Shown here piece after piece: positions 13,729 through 21,550 of a stretch of DNA of 26,359 bases (its first letter is position 1; the number at the start of each line of letters is the position of its first letter). The notes below the pieces were generated by a model. The model ran no database searches. It was not told the origin of the DNA and was given only the letters and a program-made list of their open reading frames with translations. The position numbers were made by a program, and so were the translations under genes. This stretch comes from JAGOUB01 sp964640945 (GTDB taxonomy: Bacteria; Patescibacteriota; Gracilibacteria; Peribacterales; Peribacteraceae). The DNA lies in the NCBI GenBank assembly GCA_964640945.1, contig CAZXIV010000018.1, positions 1 through 26,359 on the forward strand, read 5' to 3'.

Positions 13729-14208
13729 ATGGCCAAAACCGCCCTCGCCACCTTCGCCGCCGGTTGCTTCTGGGGAGTAGAAGAAACGTTCCGCACTATA
13801 CCGGGCGTGATCTCGACGCGGGTGGGCTACACCGGCGGCGCCACCGAGGCCCCGACGTACGAGCAAGTGTGTACCGACAGCACCGGCCACGCTGAAGCAG
13901 TGGAAGTAACCTACAATCCGGACGCGGTGACCTATGAACAACTGCTGGAAGTATTCTTCGAGAACCACAATCCCACCGAACGAAACCGCCAAGGACCCGA
14001 CGTAGGCAGCCAGTACCGGTCGGCGATTTTCACCCACGACCCAAAGCAACAGGCAGCGGCCGAAGCGATGATCGACCGCCTCACCAAGGCTAAGCGCTTC
14101 CCGCGTCCGATTGCGACGCTGGTAAAAGCGGCCGTCCCCTTCTACGCCGCCGAGGACTATCACCAGCACTACTTGCTTAAGCGGGGTTTAGACTCGTGTC
14201 ATGTATAA
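13729..14208 (+). CDS. msrA: Peptide methionine-S-sulfoxide reductase
   Basis: 159 residues from ATG 13729. A GTG at 13714 in the same frame overlaps the upstream stop and is less likely. It repairs oxidised methionine in proteins. The catalytic Cys is C13 in AAGCFWGVEE. Then come GVISTRVGYTGG, PTYEQVCTDSTGHAEAV, HNPTERNRQGPDVGSQYRSAIF and YHQHYLLKRG, all family hallmarks. C157 near the C-terminus is a candidate resolving Cys. It is probably translated with the FtsE-like gene. Its 3' end overlaps the matrixin gene on the other strand by 32 bases. Confidence 0.96.
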   Translation: MAKTALATFAAGCFWGVEETFRTIPGVISTRVGYTGGATEAPTYEQVCTDSTGHAEAVEVTYNPDAVTYEQLLEVFFENHNPTERNRQGPDVGSQYRSAIFTHDPKQQAAAEAMIDRLTKAKRFPRPIATLVKAAVPFYAAEDYHQHYLLKRGLDSCHV

Positions 14209-15202
14209 GCGCCCGCCAGCGCGCCAGGATAAGCTCAGGCCAAGCGCTAGGGTCGGATTGACGGCAAGTAGCCACGAGCTCGGCGGTATCGGCGGGCGTG
14301 ATCACCGGCTGTTTTGAGATATTGAGGCGGTGCATGAGGGCTTGGTCGTCGGCGACGTGGCCGAAGCCAACGGCGTGCCCCATCTCGTGCATAAGTAACC
14401 GGAGGAGCTGGGCGCGGTCTTCGTAGACATAGAGATCGATGGTGGCCCCGCCCGGACCGCTCGTGAAGAGGCCCGTCTGAAACTCTTCCCCCTGTGATTT
14501 GGCGAGATCGTTAAACGCGTCGATGGTGGTGTTCTCGGCTGGAACCAAAGCCCGATCTTCGGCTACCAGCGTGTTGATGCGCTGCGCGAGGCTATTAAGC
14601 TCCTCGCGGCGCTGATTGAAGCTGGTGTTCTCGGCATTGAGTGCCTGCCGGCGGCGCTCGAAAGCCGAGTACTCGAGCGGCGAGGGTGAAGCCTGGCTCG
14701 TGGTGTCATCCAGATAGGCCTGTCGGCGGCGCTGGTAATCGGCCAGGTCGCGGTCGAAGGACGCCTGGCGGGCGTCGTAGTCGGTCCGGGTACGCTCATA
14801 CTCGGCTTGCACCACCTGACGCCGGCCCTCGGTGGCCTTAATGCTCTGGTCGAGCTCTTGGAGCTGGATCGTGGCCTGCTGGCGGGCGTCGTAGATGACG
14901 TTCACCGGAATGCCACCCTCAGGAACGATCTCAAACAGTGGCCGGTCACCCGCTTTTTCCCAGGCAGCCTTCGCCTCTTTCACCAAAGTAAGAAGTTCGG
15001 CTGAGGTGAGATCGAACTGCGCATCGATGCGGCCAACGCTGATGGCCACGGGGCGAGCGCACGGCAAGCGACTCTGCACCAAACCACCCACCACACCGAG
15101 TGTGAGAAGGAAGAGGAGCAGTGAGAAGGCATTGCGCACGAAGGGAGTGTAGCAATCCCGCTGCGATCGGACCGACGTTTTCGACAAAAAAACCGGCGCC
15201 AT
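14177..15202 (-). CDS. Membrane-anchored matrixin-like zinc metalloprotease
   Basis: 341 residues from ATG 15202, with AAGGGG about 12 bases upstream inside the end of the previous gene. A transmembrane helix is at about 24-46 (FSLLLFLLTLGVVGGLV), so the bulk lies outside. Residues 105-215 are a long coiled coil rich in Gln/Arg/Glu. The catalytic end has LMHEMGHAVGFGHVADDQALMH: H272-E273-x2-H276-x5-H282 is the metzincin zinc motif, and M290 is the Met-turn. This resembles matrix-metalloprotease-type peptidases. Six bases separate it from the glycosyltransferase, so the two form an operon. Its target is unknown. Confidence 0.85.
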   Translation of the reverse strand: MAPVFLSKTSVRSQRDCYTPFVRNAFSLLLFLLTLGVVGGLVQSRLPCARPVAISVGRIDAQFDLTSAELLTLVKEAKAAWEKAGDRPLFEIVPEGGIPVNVIYDARQQATIQLQELDQSIKATEGRRQVVQAEYERTRTDYDARQASFDRDLADYQRRRQAYLDDTTSQASPSPLEYSAFERRRQALNAENTSFNQRREELNSLAQRINTLVAEDRALVPAENTTIDAFNDLAKSQGEEFQTGLFTSGPGGATIDLYVYEDRAQLLRLLMHEMGHAVGFGHVADDQALMHRLNISKQPVITPADTAELVATCRQSDPSAWPELILARWRALIHDTSLNPA

Positions 15203-15208
15203 GATGTC

Positions 15209-16213
15209 TTATCGCCCCTTATAGATCGTCTGCGCGGCCAGAAACTCCTCGGCGCAGCGCTTCCAGGTGTATTGGAGGGCGAACTCTCGGCAGGCGGCGC
15301 GGTGGCCGCGGGCCAGTGCCTCGTCGATGGCTGTTTCGAGATCGACATGCAGGCACCCCAACTCCGGCCGGCCGCCAATGACGTCGATAGGTCCCTGCAC
15401 GGGATAGGCCGCCACGGGCACGCCGGAGGCGAGCGCCTCCAGTAACACCATGCCGAGCGTATCCGTGCGACTAGGGAAGACAAAACAGTCGGCCGAGGCG
15501 TACATCTGGGCCAGCGGCTCACCCTGGAGCTTGCCGGTAAATTGCACCTCGCCGTAGGTCTTCCGTAACTTCTCAAAAATCGGGCCGTCGCCCACCACCA
15601 CTTTGCGAACATCATTTTCCGTCTTGAGGAACGCTTCAATGTTCTTCTCTTTAGCTACGCGGCCGACATACATGCAGACAGGCTTGCCGGCCGGCAGCAC
15701 CGAGGGGCGCGGCCGAAAGAAATCCGAGTCAACACCCTTTGCCCAGAGGTTGACGTTTTTAAAATGGCGGCGCGCGAGCAGGCGCTTCATGGTCGGCGTT
15801 GAGACGAGCACCGAGCGCGAGGGTTTATGGAACCACCTCAGGTAGCTGTACGTGAGGCGGCTCGGCAGGCCGATGTACTTTTTACAATAGGCCGGGATGT
15901 CGGTGTGATACGAAGTGGTGAACGGGATCTCAAACTTTTCGCAGGCATGGCGGAACCAAAGGCCGATGGCGAACTCGGTGGCAATGTGCACCATGCACGG
16001 CCCTTGGATATAGCGCCGGAGTGAGGAGCGACTGATGTGGTAGGTCATCTTGATCTCCGGGTACCACGGCAGCGGCAACGTACTAAACATGGACGGTTCC
16101 ACCACCTGCACCTCATGCCCCTGGCGAATCAGTTCCTCACGCAAAGACGAAAGGACGCGCACGACGCCGTTGATCTGCGGATGCCAAGCGTCGGTAATGA
16201 GGATAATGCGCAT
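15209..16213 (-). CDS. GT4-family glycosyltransferase
   Basis: 334 residues. It has the two-lobed GT-B plan of family 4 enzymes, which transfer sugars from nucleotide sugars to lipid or polysaccharide acceptors. N-terminal lobe: ITDAWHPQINGVVRVLSSL with the glycine-rich start, and TTSYHTDIPAY. Middle: VSTPTMKRLL and WAKGVDSDFFRP. C-terminal lobe: YVGRVAKEKNIEAF, VVGDGP and the donor-binding PSRTDTLGMVLLEALASGVPVAA with the EX7E-type glutamates. It resembles MgtA/PimB-type mannosyl- or glucosyl-transferases; the sugar cannot be read from sequence. First gene of the two-gene operon with the matrixin gene. Confidence 0.92.
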   Translation of the reverse strand: MRIILITDAWHPQINGVVRVLSSLREELIRQGHEVQVVEPSMFSTLPLPWYPEIKMTYHISRSSLRRYIQGPCMVHIATEFAIGLWFRHACEKFEIPFTTSYHTDIPAYCKKYIGLPSRLTYSYLRWFHKPSRSVLVSTPTMKRLLARRHFKNVNLWAKGVDSDFFRPRPSVLPAGKPVCMYVGRVAKEKNIEAFLKTENDVRKVVVGDGPIFEKLRKTYGEVQFTGKLQGEPLAQMYASADCFVFPSRTDTLGMVLLEALASGVPVAAYPVQGPIDVIGGRPELGCLHVDLETAIDEALARGHRAACREFALQYTWKRCAEEFLAAQTIYKGR

Positions 16214-16225
16214 GAGGACGGGCTC

Positions 16226-16254
16226 ATTTTAGGTCAAAATCGGCCGCCTGCCAC
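16226..16254 (-). promoter_or_regulatory. Promoter of the glycosyltransferase operon
   Basis: On the minus strand: GTGGCA (16254-16249, four of six with TTGACA), a 17-base spacer, and TAAAAT (16231-16226, five of six with TATAAT). Transcription should begin near 16219, about six bases before ATG 16213, so this mRNA has almost no leader. Confidence 0.55.
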
Positions 16255-16384
16255 CGTCTGAATCAACTAAAAAATGATCTGTAAAAAAGACCAGCCAAGG
16301 TCGGTCACAATCGGCGGAGACAGGCGTCTTGGACCGTACCCGCAGCCTACGCTCGGGACCTTCATTTCTTTCCCTTCTCTTCGT

Positions 16385-16642
16385 ATGGCTCGCACCGCTC
16401 CGAAGACACATGACCAAGAGGACGCCGGGAACTCCATGCTGATGGATACCGCGCTTGATTGGCAGTTTGACGGAACGTGGGACGAATATGTGGGACGGGC
16501 CCAGAAATGTTGGGGCCACCTGACGGATGACAAGGTCGCCGTCACCAAGGGTCAATTCCAGGCACTCGCCGGCCGTATCCAGCGGTCCACGGGTGAACGC
16601 CTGGAAGACATTCATCGCCGCCTCTTCGAAGACCGCTTCTAA
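16385..16642 (+). CDS. CsbD/YjbJ-like small protein
   Basis: 85 residues from ATG 16385; no ribosome-binding site is evident. The C-terminal two thirds read WDEYVGRAQKCWGHLTDD, then K...TKGQFQALAGRIQ and a helical RLEDIHRRL. This matches the layout of CsbD-family proteins (W-x-x-x-x-G-x-x-x-x-x-W-G-x-L-T-D-D ... G-x-x-x-x-L-x-G-x-I-Q). These are small stress-linked helical proteins of unclear biochemistry. An N-terminal 25-residue extension is extra. A GC-rich terminator lies 150 bases downstream; the gap holds nothing else I recognise. Confidence 0.7.
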   Translation: MARTAPKTHDQEDAGNSMLMDTALDWQFDGTWDEYVGRAQKCWGHLTDDKVAVTKGQFQALAGRIQRSTGERLEDIHRRLFEDRF

Positions 16643-16792
16643 TAGCGGCGACTCGATCTTTCGCCTCGTATCGCACGATAGGCCATGGCGCGGCCAGCCA
16701 GACTGACAACCGCCGACCGAGGAGCTCGCCTCGAGCTGCCCGACAGACGGAACGTCGGACGAAGACTGGCCCACATGGACTTCGGGACTCCT

Positions 16793-16828
16793 CCGCCCTC
16801 GGCTCACGCCGGGGGCGGTTGTATTTTT
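16793..16828 (+). terminator. Intrinsic terminator
   Basis: An 11-bp stem CCGCCCTCGGC/GCCGGGGGCGG (16793-16803 and 16808-16818, one T-G pair) around TCAC, followed by TTGTATTTTT. It is placed to end transcription from the CsbD-like gene. Confidence 0.85.
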
Positions 16829-16903
16829 GGCGACAAACCATGAACAATGCGTGGGTAAGAATGGGGCAAGGCTGCCGTCTTCACCTGCATATCTTCCCCC
16901 CGT

Positions 16904-17452
16904 ATGACCATGAACCGTACTTTCTCCCACCTGCTCGGCGCCGCCACCCTGTGTGCTCTGCTGGTTGCCTGTACGCCGGCCGGGCCGAGCGCCAGCAGCA
17001 AAACCCAAGCCGAAAGTTATATCCGCACCAACGTCGCCACGCTGTCGCCGCGATCGGCCGTACTGGGCGGACGCTTCTCAGTTACCGCCATCGAATGGGA
17101 AGACGCCGACACGGCGCTGGTCACGTACGAGGACGGGCACATCCTGCTTAAGGGACGAACGGATATCTCGGGCAGCGGTAGCGCGCTCGTCGCCACCCGC
17201 TTTAAGCTGGTGAATGACACCAACGCCTCTTCGCCCGCGAGCGGCACCGGCACGACCCTGCCCTCGGGCTCCAGCGCAACGACACCCTTGTCGTCCGCAA
17301 GTACGAGTGATAGCTCTTCGTCCGACCCCCGCGCGCTACGCGCTGAAGGCGCCTTCTGCGGCGGTATCGCCGGCTTTCAGTGCCAGGCGGGCCTCCATTG
17401 TGATATCAAGGAGACCTATCCCGACGCCGGCGGCACGTGCGTGAAGGATTAA
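16904..17452 (+). CDS. Secreted lipoprotein with C-terminal Cys motif
   Basis: 182 residues; ATG 16904 is first and ATG 16910 is equally possible. The signal ends in lipobox LLVAC, so it is probably lipid-anchored outside. Residues 30-105 form a small globular part (VTAIEWEDADTALVTYEDG). A Ser/Thr/Gly linker spans 108-145. The end carries FCGGIAGFQCQAGLHCDIKE and PDAGGTC, a Cys motif seen in bacterial lipoproteins of several phyla. It has its own terminator. Function unknown. Confidence 0.75.
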   Translation: MTMNRTFSHLLGAATLCALLVACTPAGPSASSKTQAESYIRTNVATLSPRSAVLGGRFSVTAIEWEDADTALVTYEDGHILLKGRTDISGSGSALVATRFKLVNDTNASSPASGTGTTLPSGSSATTPLSSASTSDSSSSDPRALRAEGAFCGGIAGFQCQAGLHCDIKETYPDAGGTCVKD

Positions 17453-17465
17453 GGTCCAACCAAAA

Positions 17466-17495
17466 CGCCCGCTCCGGCAACGGGGCGGTTTTTTT
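17466..17495 (+). terminator. Intrinsic terminator of the lipoprotein gene
   Basis: Stem CGCCC/GGGCG (17466-17470 and 17483-17487), with the loop able to add one G-C pair, followed by T at 17489-17495. The T run touches the stop codon of the converging gene (17494-17496). Confidence 0.75.
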
Positions 17496-18048
17496 AAGCC
17501 AGACGCGCGGCCAGCAGGATAAGCCAGATGCCCGTCGCGTTGCAGCCGAACGACACCAGGCCAAAGAAACGCGGGCTCAGCGACGAGATTCCGCTCACCA
17601 TCGAGACGGCCAGCTCGTCGGGTAAGGGCGAAGCGATAATAAAGCCGGCGAATGAGAAGAGCAGCGCGCGACGCAACTTTTCCGGGATGTCGTCGTGGTG
17701 CACCAAGGCGCGGATACGAGCGGCGAAGCGCGAGGCCCGGAGACGGTCGATCTCATCGTGGAACACCGAGAAGCGGATAAGATCGAAAATGAGGAAGTCG
17801 GAAAGGAGCGCGCCCAGGCCGGCGAGCAGCGCGGCCGGCACCGGGTGCACGACGTTGGCCATCTCGATGAAGATGGCGATGGCAAAAGGCGTCGTGAATC
17901 CAAAGCTGAACATCAATCCGGCAATGAAGATGGAAAAATAGCCAAAACGTCCGAGCGTCTGGAGCCAATCGAGCAGGCCAAAGTGAAACAGCACGTACGC
18001 GACCGCGAACGAGAGTCCAAGCAGGCAGAGACGGGGGTAGGTGTGCAT
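17494..18048 (-). CDS. Multi-pass inner-membrane protein
   Basis: 184 residues. Hydrophobic segments at about 7-26, 35-65, 70-92, 128-148 and 158-182; a charged loop at 95-125 (HDEIDRLRASRFAARIRAL) is probably cytoplasmic. SPLPDELAVSMVSG near residue 140 resembles the Pro-containing re-entrant segment of VTT/DedA-like membrane proteins, but I cannot assign the family. An extended -10 box sits just before its ATG. Single-gene transcript converging on the lipoprotein gene. Confidence 0.7.
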   Translation of the reverse strand: MHTYPRLCLLGLSFAVAYVLFHFGLLDWLQTLGRFGYFSIFIAGLMFSFGFTTPFAIAIFIEMANVVHPVPAALLAGLGALLSDFLIFDLIRFSVFHDEIDRLRASRFAARIRALVHHDDIPEKLRRALLFSFAGFIIASPLPDELAVSMVSGISSLSPRFFGLVSFGCNATGIWLILLAARLA

Positions 18049-18056
18049 TTTCTAGT

Positions 18057-18065
18057 ATTGTATCA
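18057..18065 (-). promoter_or_regulatory. Extended -10 promoter giving a near-leaderless mRNA
   Basis: TGATACAAT on the minus strand (18065-18057): TGN plus TACAAT, five of six with TATAAT. Eight bases separate it from ATG 18048, so transcription should begin at or one to two bases before the start codon. No good -35 box is seen. Confidence 0.5.
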
Positions 18066-18129
18066 TGAATCGACTTTAATGGCCATAACAGGCCGCAAAG
18101 CTCCTCTCGCGTCGCCACCCCCTGTCCGT

Positions 18130-18432
18130 ATGATGCGAGGCATGGATTCCTTCTCTGCCTTCATCATCTCCAGCTCCGTCGTACTAGCCGCTCTCATCAC
18201 GTCGTTGGTCCTTTGGATTAAGATCCGCACCAAGACACACGGCGCCGCTCGCCGGGGAGCCACGCTCTTCGCCATCTGCTTCGCCCTCTATGTACTGGGC
18301 CAGGCCTGGGCACTGATGCTCGGTCTCCGGGTGATCGACGGCGGCTATATGGTGCCGAGTTTGTCGTACGCTTCGGCCGCCGTGCTGTTCGTGTTCGGCT
18401 CGTACCAGCACTACCAGCACCTGCGAAAGTGA
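18130..18432 (+). CDS. Small three-helix membrane protein
   Basis: 100 residues from ATG 18130 (ATG 18133 and 18142 are alternatives in frame). Helices at about 9-31, 43-66 and 73-93, joined by a basic loop (RTKTHGAARRG) that should be cytoplasmic. No motif recognised. It is divergent from the membrane protein at 18048 and ends four bases before the stop of the converging hydrolase gene. Confidence 0.65.
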   Translation: MMRGMDSFSAFIISSSVVLAALITSLVLWIKIRTKTHGAARRGATLFAICFALYVLGQAWALMLGLRVIDGGYMVPSLSYASAAVLFVFGSYQHYQHLRK

Positions 18433-18436
18433 GTAT

Positions 18437-19450
18437 TTAGCGAGCCGCGAGCTCGCGCCGGAAGAACGCCGCCGAGGCAGCCATGAACTCGCGCCAGCGG
18501 GGACCAAACTCGTGGCCTTCGCCCGGATATTCGACGTAGGTGATGTCGCGGCCGGCCGCCGCGAGATTGGCGGCGAGTGTATCGGACCAGGCCTTGGGGA
18601 CGTCTTTGTCCGCACTCCCTTGGAAGAGGAGGACCGGTGCGGCGATGTCTTTGAGATAGGTCTGCGGCGAGAGGCGGTCCCAGATGGCGGGTTTTTCCGG
18701 GCGCGTGCCGAACTCGGCGAGCGTGCGGTCGCCTTCGTCGCGCTCGCTCCGCCAGCGCGTAAAATTCTCCCAGACGTCGGCGTGCACCGGCGCGTAGAGC
18801 ACCGCGGCGCTCACGAGCGCGGGCCGGCCGGTGAGGACGGCGAGCGTGACGCCGCCGCCAAGCGAATGGCCGAGCATGCCGACGCGCGCCGCATCCACTG
18901 TGGGCAAGTTGGCCGCCCGCACGGCGCCGACGGCGTTGGCGCTATCCATCGCGTATTCCAAATTGCCGTCGTAGACGTCTGCCGTCATCGGGCTCTCATC
19001 GGAACCAGCGTGGCCGCGATAGTCGGTGTGGAGCACGGCGAAGCCCTGGCGCGCCAGGTAGTCTTGTTCACGCTTCAGTCCCCTGCCCTGCGTATAGACC
19101 GCTGGGGCGATGTAGCCGTGGTTGAAGACGAGCAACGGGAAAGGGCCCGCGCCCTTAGGGATATTCATGATGCCCGTGATCGTCAGGCCATTGCTGAGAT
19201 AGCGGACGGCGTAGCGTGTGTAGGCGGCGTTGTCGTCGAGCACGTCGTACAGATCCAGCCCCGTGCCGACGAGGGCCATGGCAGAGAAGTACGGAATACT
19301 CAGCTCGGAGGGCAACTGCTCCAGGGGGATGACAACTTGAGAGACCGGCAGGGTGACAGCGCCCGAAAACGACGGCGCGGCTGCAGGCGGCACGGGCGCT
19401 TGAGTGCAAGCGGCGCAGGTGAGCACGGCGAGGACGAGCCAGCGGCGCAT
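18437..19450 (-). CDS. Secreted alpha/beta hydrolase (prolyl-oligopeptidase-like)
   Basis: 337 residues. A signal peptide precedes CAAC, which resembles a lipobox except for Cys at -3, so lipid anchoring is uncertain. Catalytic triad: S196 in GMLGHSLGGG, D281 in GSADKDVP and H313 in PGEGHEF. FNHGYIAP supplies the oxyanion region, and HTDYRGHAGSDESP is typical of S9/BAAT-type hydrolases acting on esters or peptides outside the cell. It is last in a three-gene minus-strand run (20050, 19766, 19450) with one base between its ATG and the previous stop. Confidence 0.88.
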   Translation of the reverse strand: MRRWLVLAVLTCAACTQAPVPPAAAPSFSGAVTLPVSQVVIPLEQLPSELSIPYFSAMALVGTGLDLYDVLDDNAAYTRYAVRYLSNGLTITGIMNIPKGAGPFPLLVFNHGYIAPAVYTQGRGLKREQDYLARQGFAVLHTDYRGHAGSDESPMTADVYDGNLEYAMDSANAVGAVRAANLPTVDAARVGMLGHSLGGGVTLAVLTGRPALVSAAVLYAPVHADVWENFTRWRSERDEGDRTLAEFGTRPEKPAIWDRLSPQTYLKDIAAPVLLFQGSADKDVPKAWSDTLAANLAAAGRDITYVEYPGEGHEFGPRWREFMAASAAFFRRELAAR

Positions 19451-19451
19451 C

Positions 19452-19766
19452 TTAGAATTCGAGAGGAACGCCGTCTTCCGGAATGAGGACGTTGATGCCG
19501 GTCGGGGTGAGGAGCTTTTGGGCCATCGCGCCGATCATCGGCCGGAAACCCGCGGTGATGGTGTAGACCTTGGCCTGGGGACTGTTTTTGAGGATAGTCT
19601 GCACCGACGGCACGTGGCAGTGGTCTTGGTGCTCGTGGGTGATAAGCAGCACGTCAATGTTCTCGACGGGGTGTTTCCCCTCAGTGAACATGCCGGGATC
19701 AATGAGAATGCGCAGGCCCTGTTCTTCGACGAACAGGCAGCAGTGCCCGTACTTGGTAATCTTCAT
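19452..19766 (-). CDS. Half-length metallo-beta-lactamase-fold protein
   Basis: 104 residues from ATG 19766. It begins like COG2220-type Zn hydrolases: MKITKYGHCCLFVEEQGLRI, LIDPGMF, then LLITHEHQDHCH with the HxHxDH zinc motif. The chain stops after EDGVPLEF, where full-length members (about 200 residues) continue with the second half and further zinc ligands. The next gene starts one base after the stop with its own signal peptide, so the missing half is not in another frame just downstream. It may be inactive, a dimer with shared sites, or a decayed gene. The adjacent small membrane protein ends 20 bases upstream. Confidence 0.8.
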   Translation of the reverse strand: MKITKYGHCCLFVEEQGLRILIDPGMFTEGKHPVENIDVLLITHEHQDHCHVPSVQTILKNSPQAKVYTITAGFRPMIGAMAQKLLTPTGINVLIPEDGVPLEF

Positions 19767-19786
19767 AGGTGAGGAGGCGGGCGAGG

Positions 19787-20050
19787 TTATTTCTTCTTTT
19801 GCGCCGCGTGCCCATGATGCACCTTCTGCCAGTCGACCCAATTGCTGTGGTCGCCGCCGGTCATCCAGAAGAACAGCATGCGCGCGAAGAGAAGCCCGAA
19901 GTAGAAGAGCACGATGCCGGCCAGGTAGCCGGCGGCGGACCAAGGATCGAGCGGGGTGAGCTTGCCCGCACCGGTGGACCAGAAGAATCCAGCGAGAACC
20001 GTGATGACAATCAGGGCTTCGCCGAAGGTAGAACGGGAGGGGGTGGGCAT
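19787..20050 (-). CDS. Small two-helix membrane protein
   Basis: 87 residues from ATG 20050; earlier in-frame starts would add a polar tail before the first helix. Helices at about 10-25 and 38-63, the second rich in aromatic residues (VLFYFGLLFARMLFFW). The tail is polar with His and ends in QKKK. No family recognised. First gene of the minus-strand run with the beta-lactamase-fold protein and the hydrolase. Confidence 0.6.
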   Translation of the reverse strand: MPTPSRSTFGEALIVITVLAGFFWSTGAGKLTPLDPWSAAGYLAGIVLFYFGLLFARMLFFWMTGGDHSNWVDWQKVHHGHAAQKKK

Positions 20051-20131
20051 GGGCGGAGTATACACCCCTCGCCTTGAGGCCGGCCGCCGAGTTGGTAGGA
20101 TGAGGGCTCTTAGCCATTCCCTTCCTTCATC

Positions 20132-20512
20132 ATGCGTTGCGCCCTGCCCATCCACGCCGATCTTAAGGATGCCCTCTATGCGGCCTTCCGCATCCTGGTC
20201 GGATTCCTCTTCCTATTCCACGGCGCGCAGAAGCTTGGGCTGCTCGGCGGCGACATGCAGGAAGGCTTTATGCTCTTTATCGGTTCAGCTGAACTGGTCG
20301 GCGGCCTCGCCATCATGGCCGGCTTCCTAACGCAGTGGGCGGCACTCGGCTGCGTGATCATCATGATCGGCGCCTACGCCAAGCACGCCAGCGGCGGCCT
20401 GCTGCCCATCGAGAACCGCGGCGAGCTGGCACTGGTCTACCTAGCGGCCTTCTTGTGCCTGATGGCGCTCGGCGGCGGCAAATACAGCATCGACCGCGGC
20501 TGCAGGCAATAA
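20132..20512 (+). CDS. DoxX-family membrane protein
   Basis: 126 residues with four hydrophobic helices. The first helix reads FRILVGFLFLFHGAQKLG, the DoxX hallmark. GSAELVGGLAIMAGFLTQW and the polar ENRGELALVYLAAF follow as in the family. DoxX proteins are small membrane proteins linked to redox or sulfur metabolism in some bacteria; a precise role is not known here. Own terminator follows. It is divergent from the gene at 20050 across 81 bases. Confidence 0.88.
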   Translation: MRCALPIHADLKDALYAAFRILVGFLFLFHGAQKLGLLGGDMQEGFMLFIGSAELVGGLAIMAGFLTQWAALGCVIIMIGAYAKHASGGLLPIENRGELALVYLAAFLCLMALGGGKYSIDRGCRQ

Positions 20513-20521
20513 GGCACCGAG

Positions 20522-20556
20522 ACGCCGTCCCGGCTTCGGCTCGGGCGGCGTTTTTT
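20522..20556 (+). terminator. Intrinsic terminator of the DoxX gene
   Basis: ACGCCG/CGGCGT (20522-20527 and 20546-20551) with an inner CCCGGC-TTCG-GCTCGGG stem, followed by T through 20556. Confidence 0.85.
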
Positions 20557-20707
20557 ATTGAGAAAAAGCAGTTTTCTCCTTGGCAACAGCGCTTGTTTGC
20601 GTACGATTGGCGACCGACCGCTCTTTAGCCGAGCCGCCGGAACCGGTTTGGTCTTTTTAGAACCGCGAGAGGTGTGCCTCTCTTTACCCATACTGACGGA
20701 GAGTTCA

Positions 20708-21103
20708 ATGCTGCGTTCACACCCCCTGACTTGGGGAACCACCCACTCACTGTTGCTCAGCGAACAGGAGGGACGGAAGCAAATCGACTTGCGGGCCACG
20801 CTCATGATCCGCAAGCCAAAGGGGAGGCAAGACCTGACGGTGTCACTGCCGCCAACCCTGACGATCGATGTGATCAAGAATGCCTGGGAGGCCCAAGGCA
20901 CACAGTGGGATGAAATCATCCTCTACTCAGGTATGGAAGTCTTCAGTGCCGTGCGCGTCATCTGGCTGCCGACGGGCGCGCTCCTTTGGAACGTGCTGCA
21001 CATTGAGGACGCCCCGTACGACACCTTCGGCCTGACCAATCTCACGAAACACATCTGGCACAGCCGATTTGAACAAAAGGTCATCACGGGCATCGCACCG
21101 TGA
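20708..21103 (+). CDS. Hypothetical protein
   Basis: 131 residues. Start ATG 20708 is chosen because GGAGAG lies about six bases upstream; the frame is open further up but there is no site there. The chain is soluble, mixed alpha/beta, with RATLMIRKPKGRQDLTVSLP near the start and IHEDAP-like acidic turns later (LHIEDAPYDTFG). I recognise no family. It is flanked by terminators on both sides, so it is a single-gene transcript. Confidence 0.6.
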   Translation: MLRSHPLTWGTTHSLLLSEQEGRKQIDLRATLMIRKPKGRQDLTVSLPPTLTIDVIKNAWEAQGTQWDEIILYSGMEVFSAVRVIWLPTGALLWNVLHIEDAPYDTFGLTNLTKHIWHSRFEQKVITGIAP

Positions 21104-21133
21104 CGATAGGCCACGAGGCCGGAACGAAACCCA

Positions 21134-21161
21134 GGAGCAGACCATGTCTGCTCCTTTTTTT
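21134..21161 (+). terminator. Intrinsic terminator
   Basis: A perfect 9-bp stem GGAGCAGAC/GTCTGCTCC (21134-21142 and 21146-21154) with loop CAT, then seven T. The left arm AGGAGCAGACC recurs at 21224-21234, followed by GTCT and a run of T (21250-21257). That looks like a partial second terminator. Confidence 0.9.
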
Positions 21162-21550
21162 ATGCATCTCCGCCGCCATCCAGGAAGACGCCTTCATTAG
21201 GCTGACAAAACATCCCTACTAAAAGGAGCAGACCGCCCGCCAAAGTCTCTTTTTTTCCAAACGATTCCGCCCTGGTGGTGGCCCAAGGCCGCTCTCCTCG
21301 CCATGGAAACAAGGGAGGAGGAGCAGTGCGAACGGGTGTATCTCGATGAATTTATTTCAACTTGCTATTTTTACTATTTAATTGCATTATGTGTTAAGTG
21401 CTCCTTCTACACCACCGCCAATATTTGGATGAGACAGGCTCCGTGGGCATGCCGTGCCGTGTTCAGGGAGCCTGCCTCTCATCAAGTGGAGGCAGCGGGC
21501 ATCGTCAGTGTGTTTAGTACCTGGCACGTCCAGGTGAAAGAAGAGACGGT
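21162..21550. promoter_or_regulatory. Gap before the gene at 21551, with a candidate promoter
   Basis: About 390 bases. It holds the partial duplicated terminator near 21224-21257 and a local AT-rich patch with -35 TTGCTA (21362-21367), a 17-base spacer and -10 CATTAT (21385-21390), predicting a leader of about 150 bases for the gene at 21551. An open frame at 21303-21554 (83 codons) overlaps the next start as ATGA. It has no domain, it spans the promoter and its codon use is uneven, so I do not call it a gene. Confidence 0.4.

Noticed and set aside
16229..17008. Long minus-strand frame across the CsbD-like gene
   Set aside because: Shadow of GC-rich coding on the plus strand; it covers a strong terminator and has no domain.
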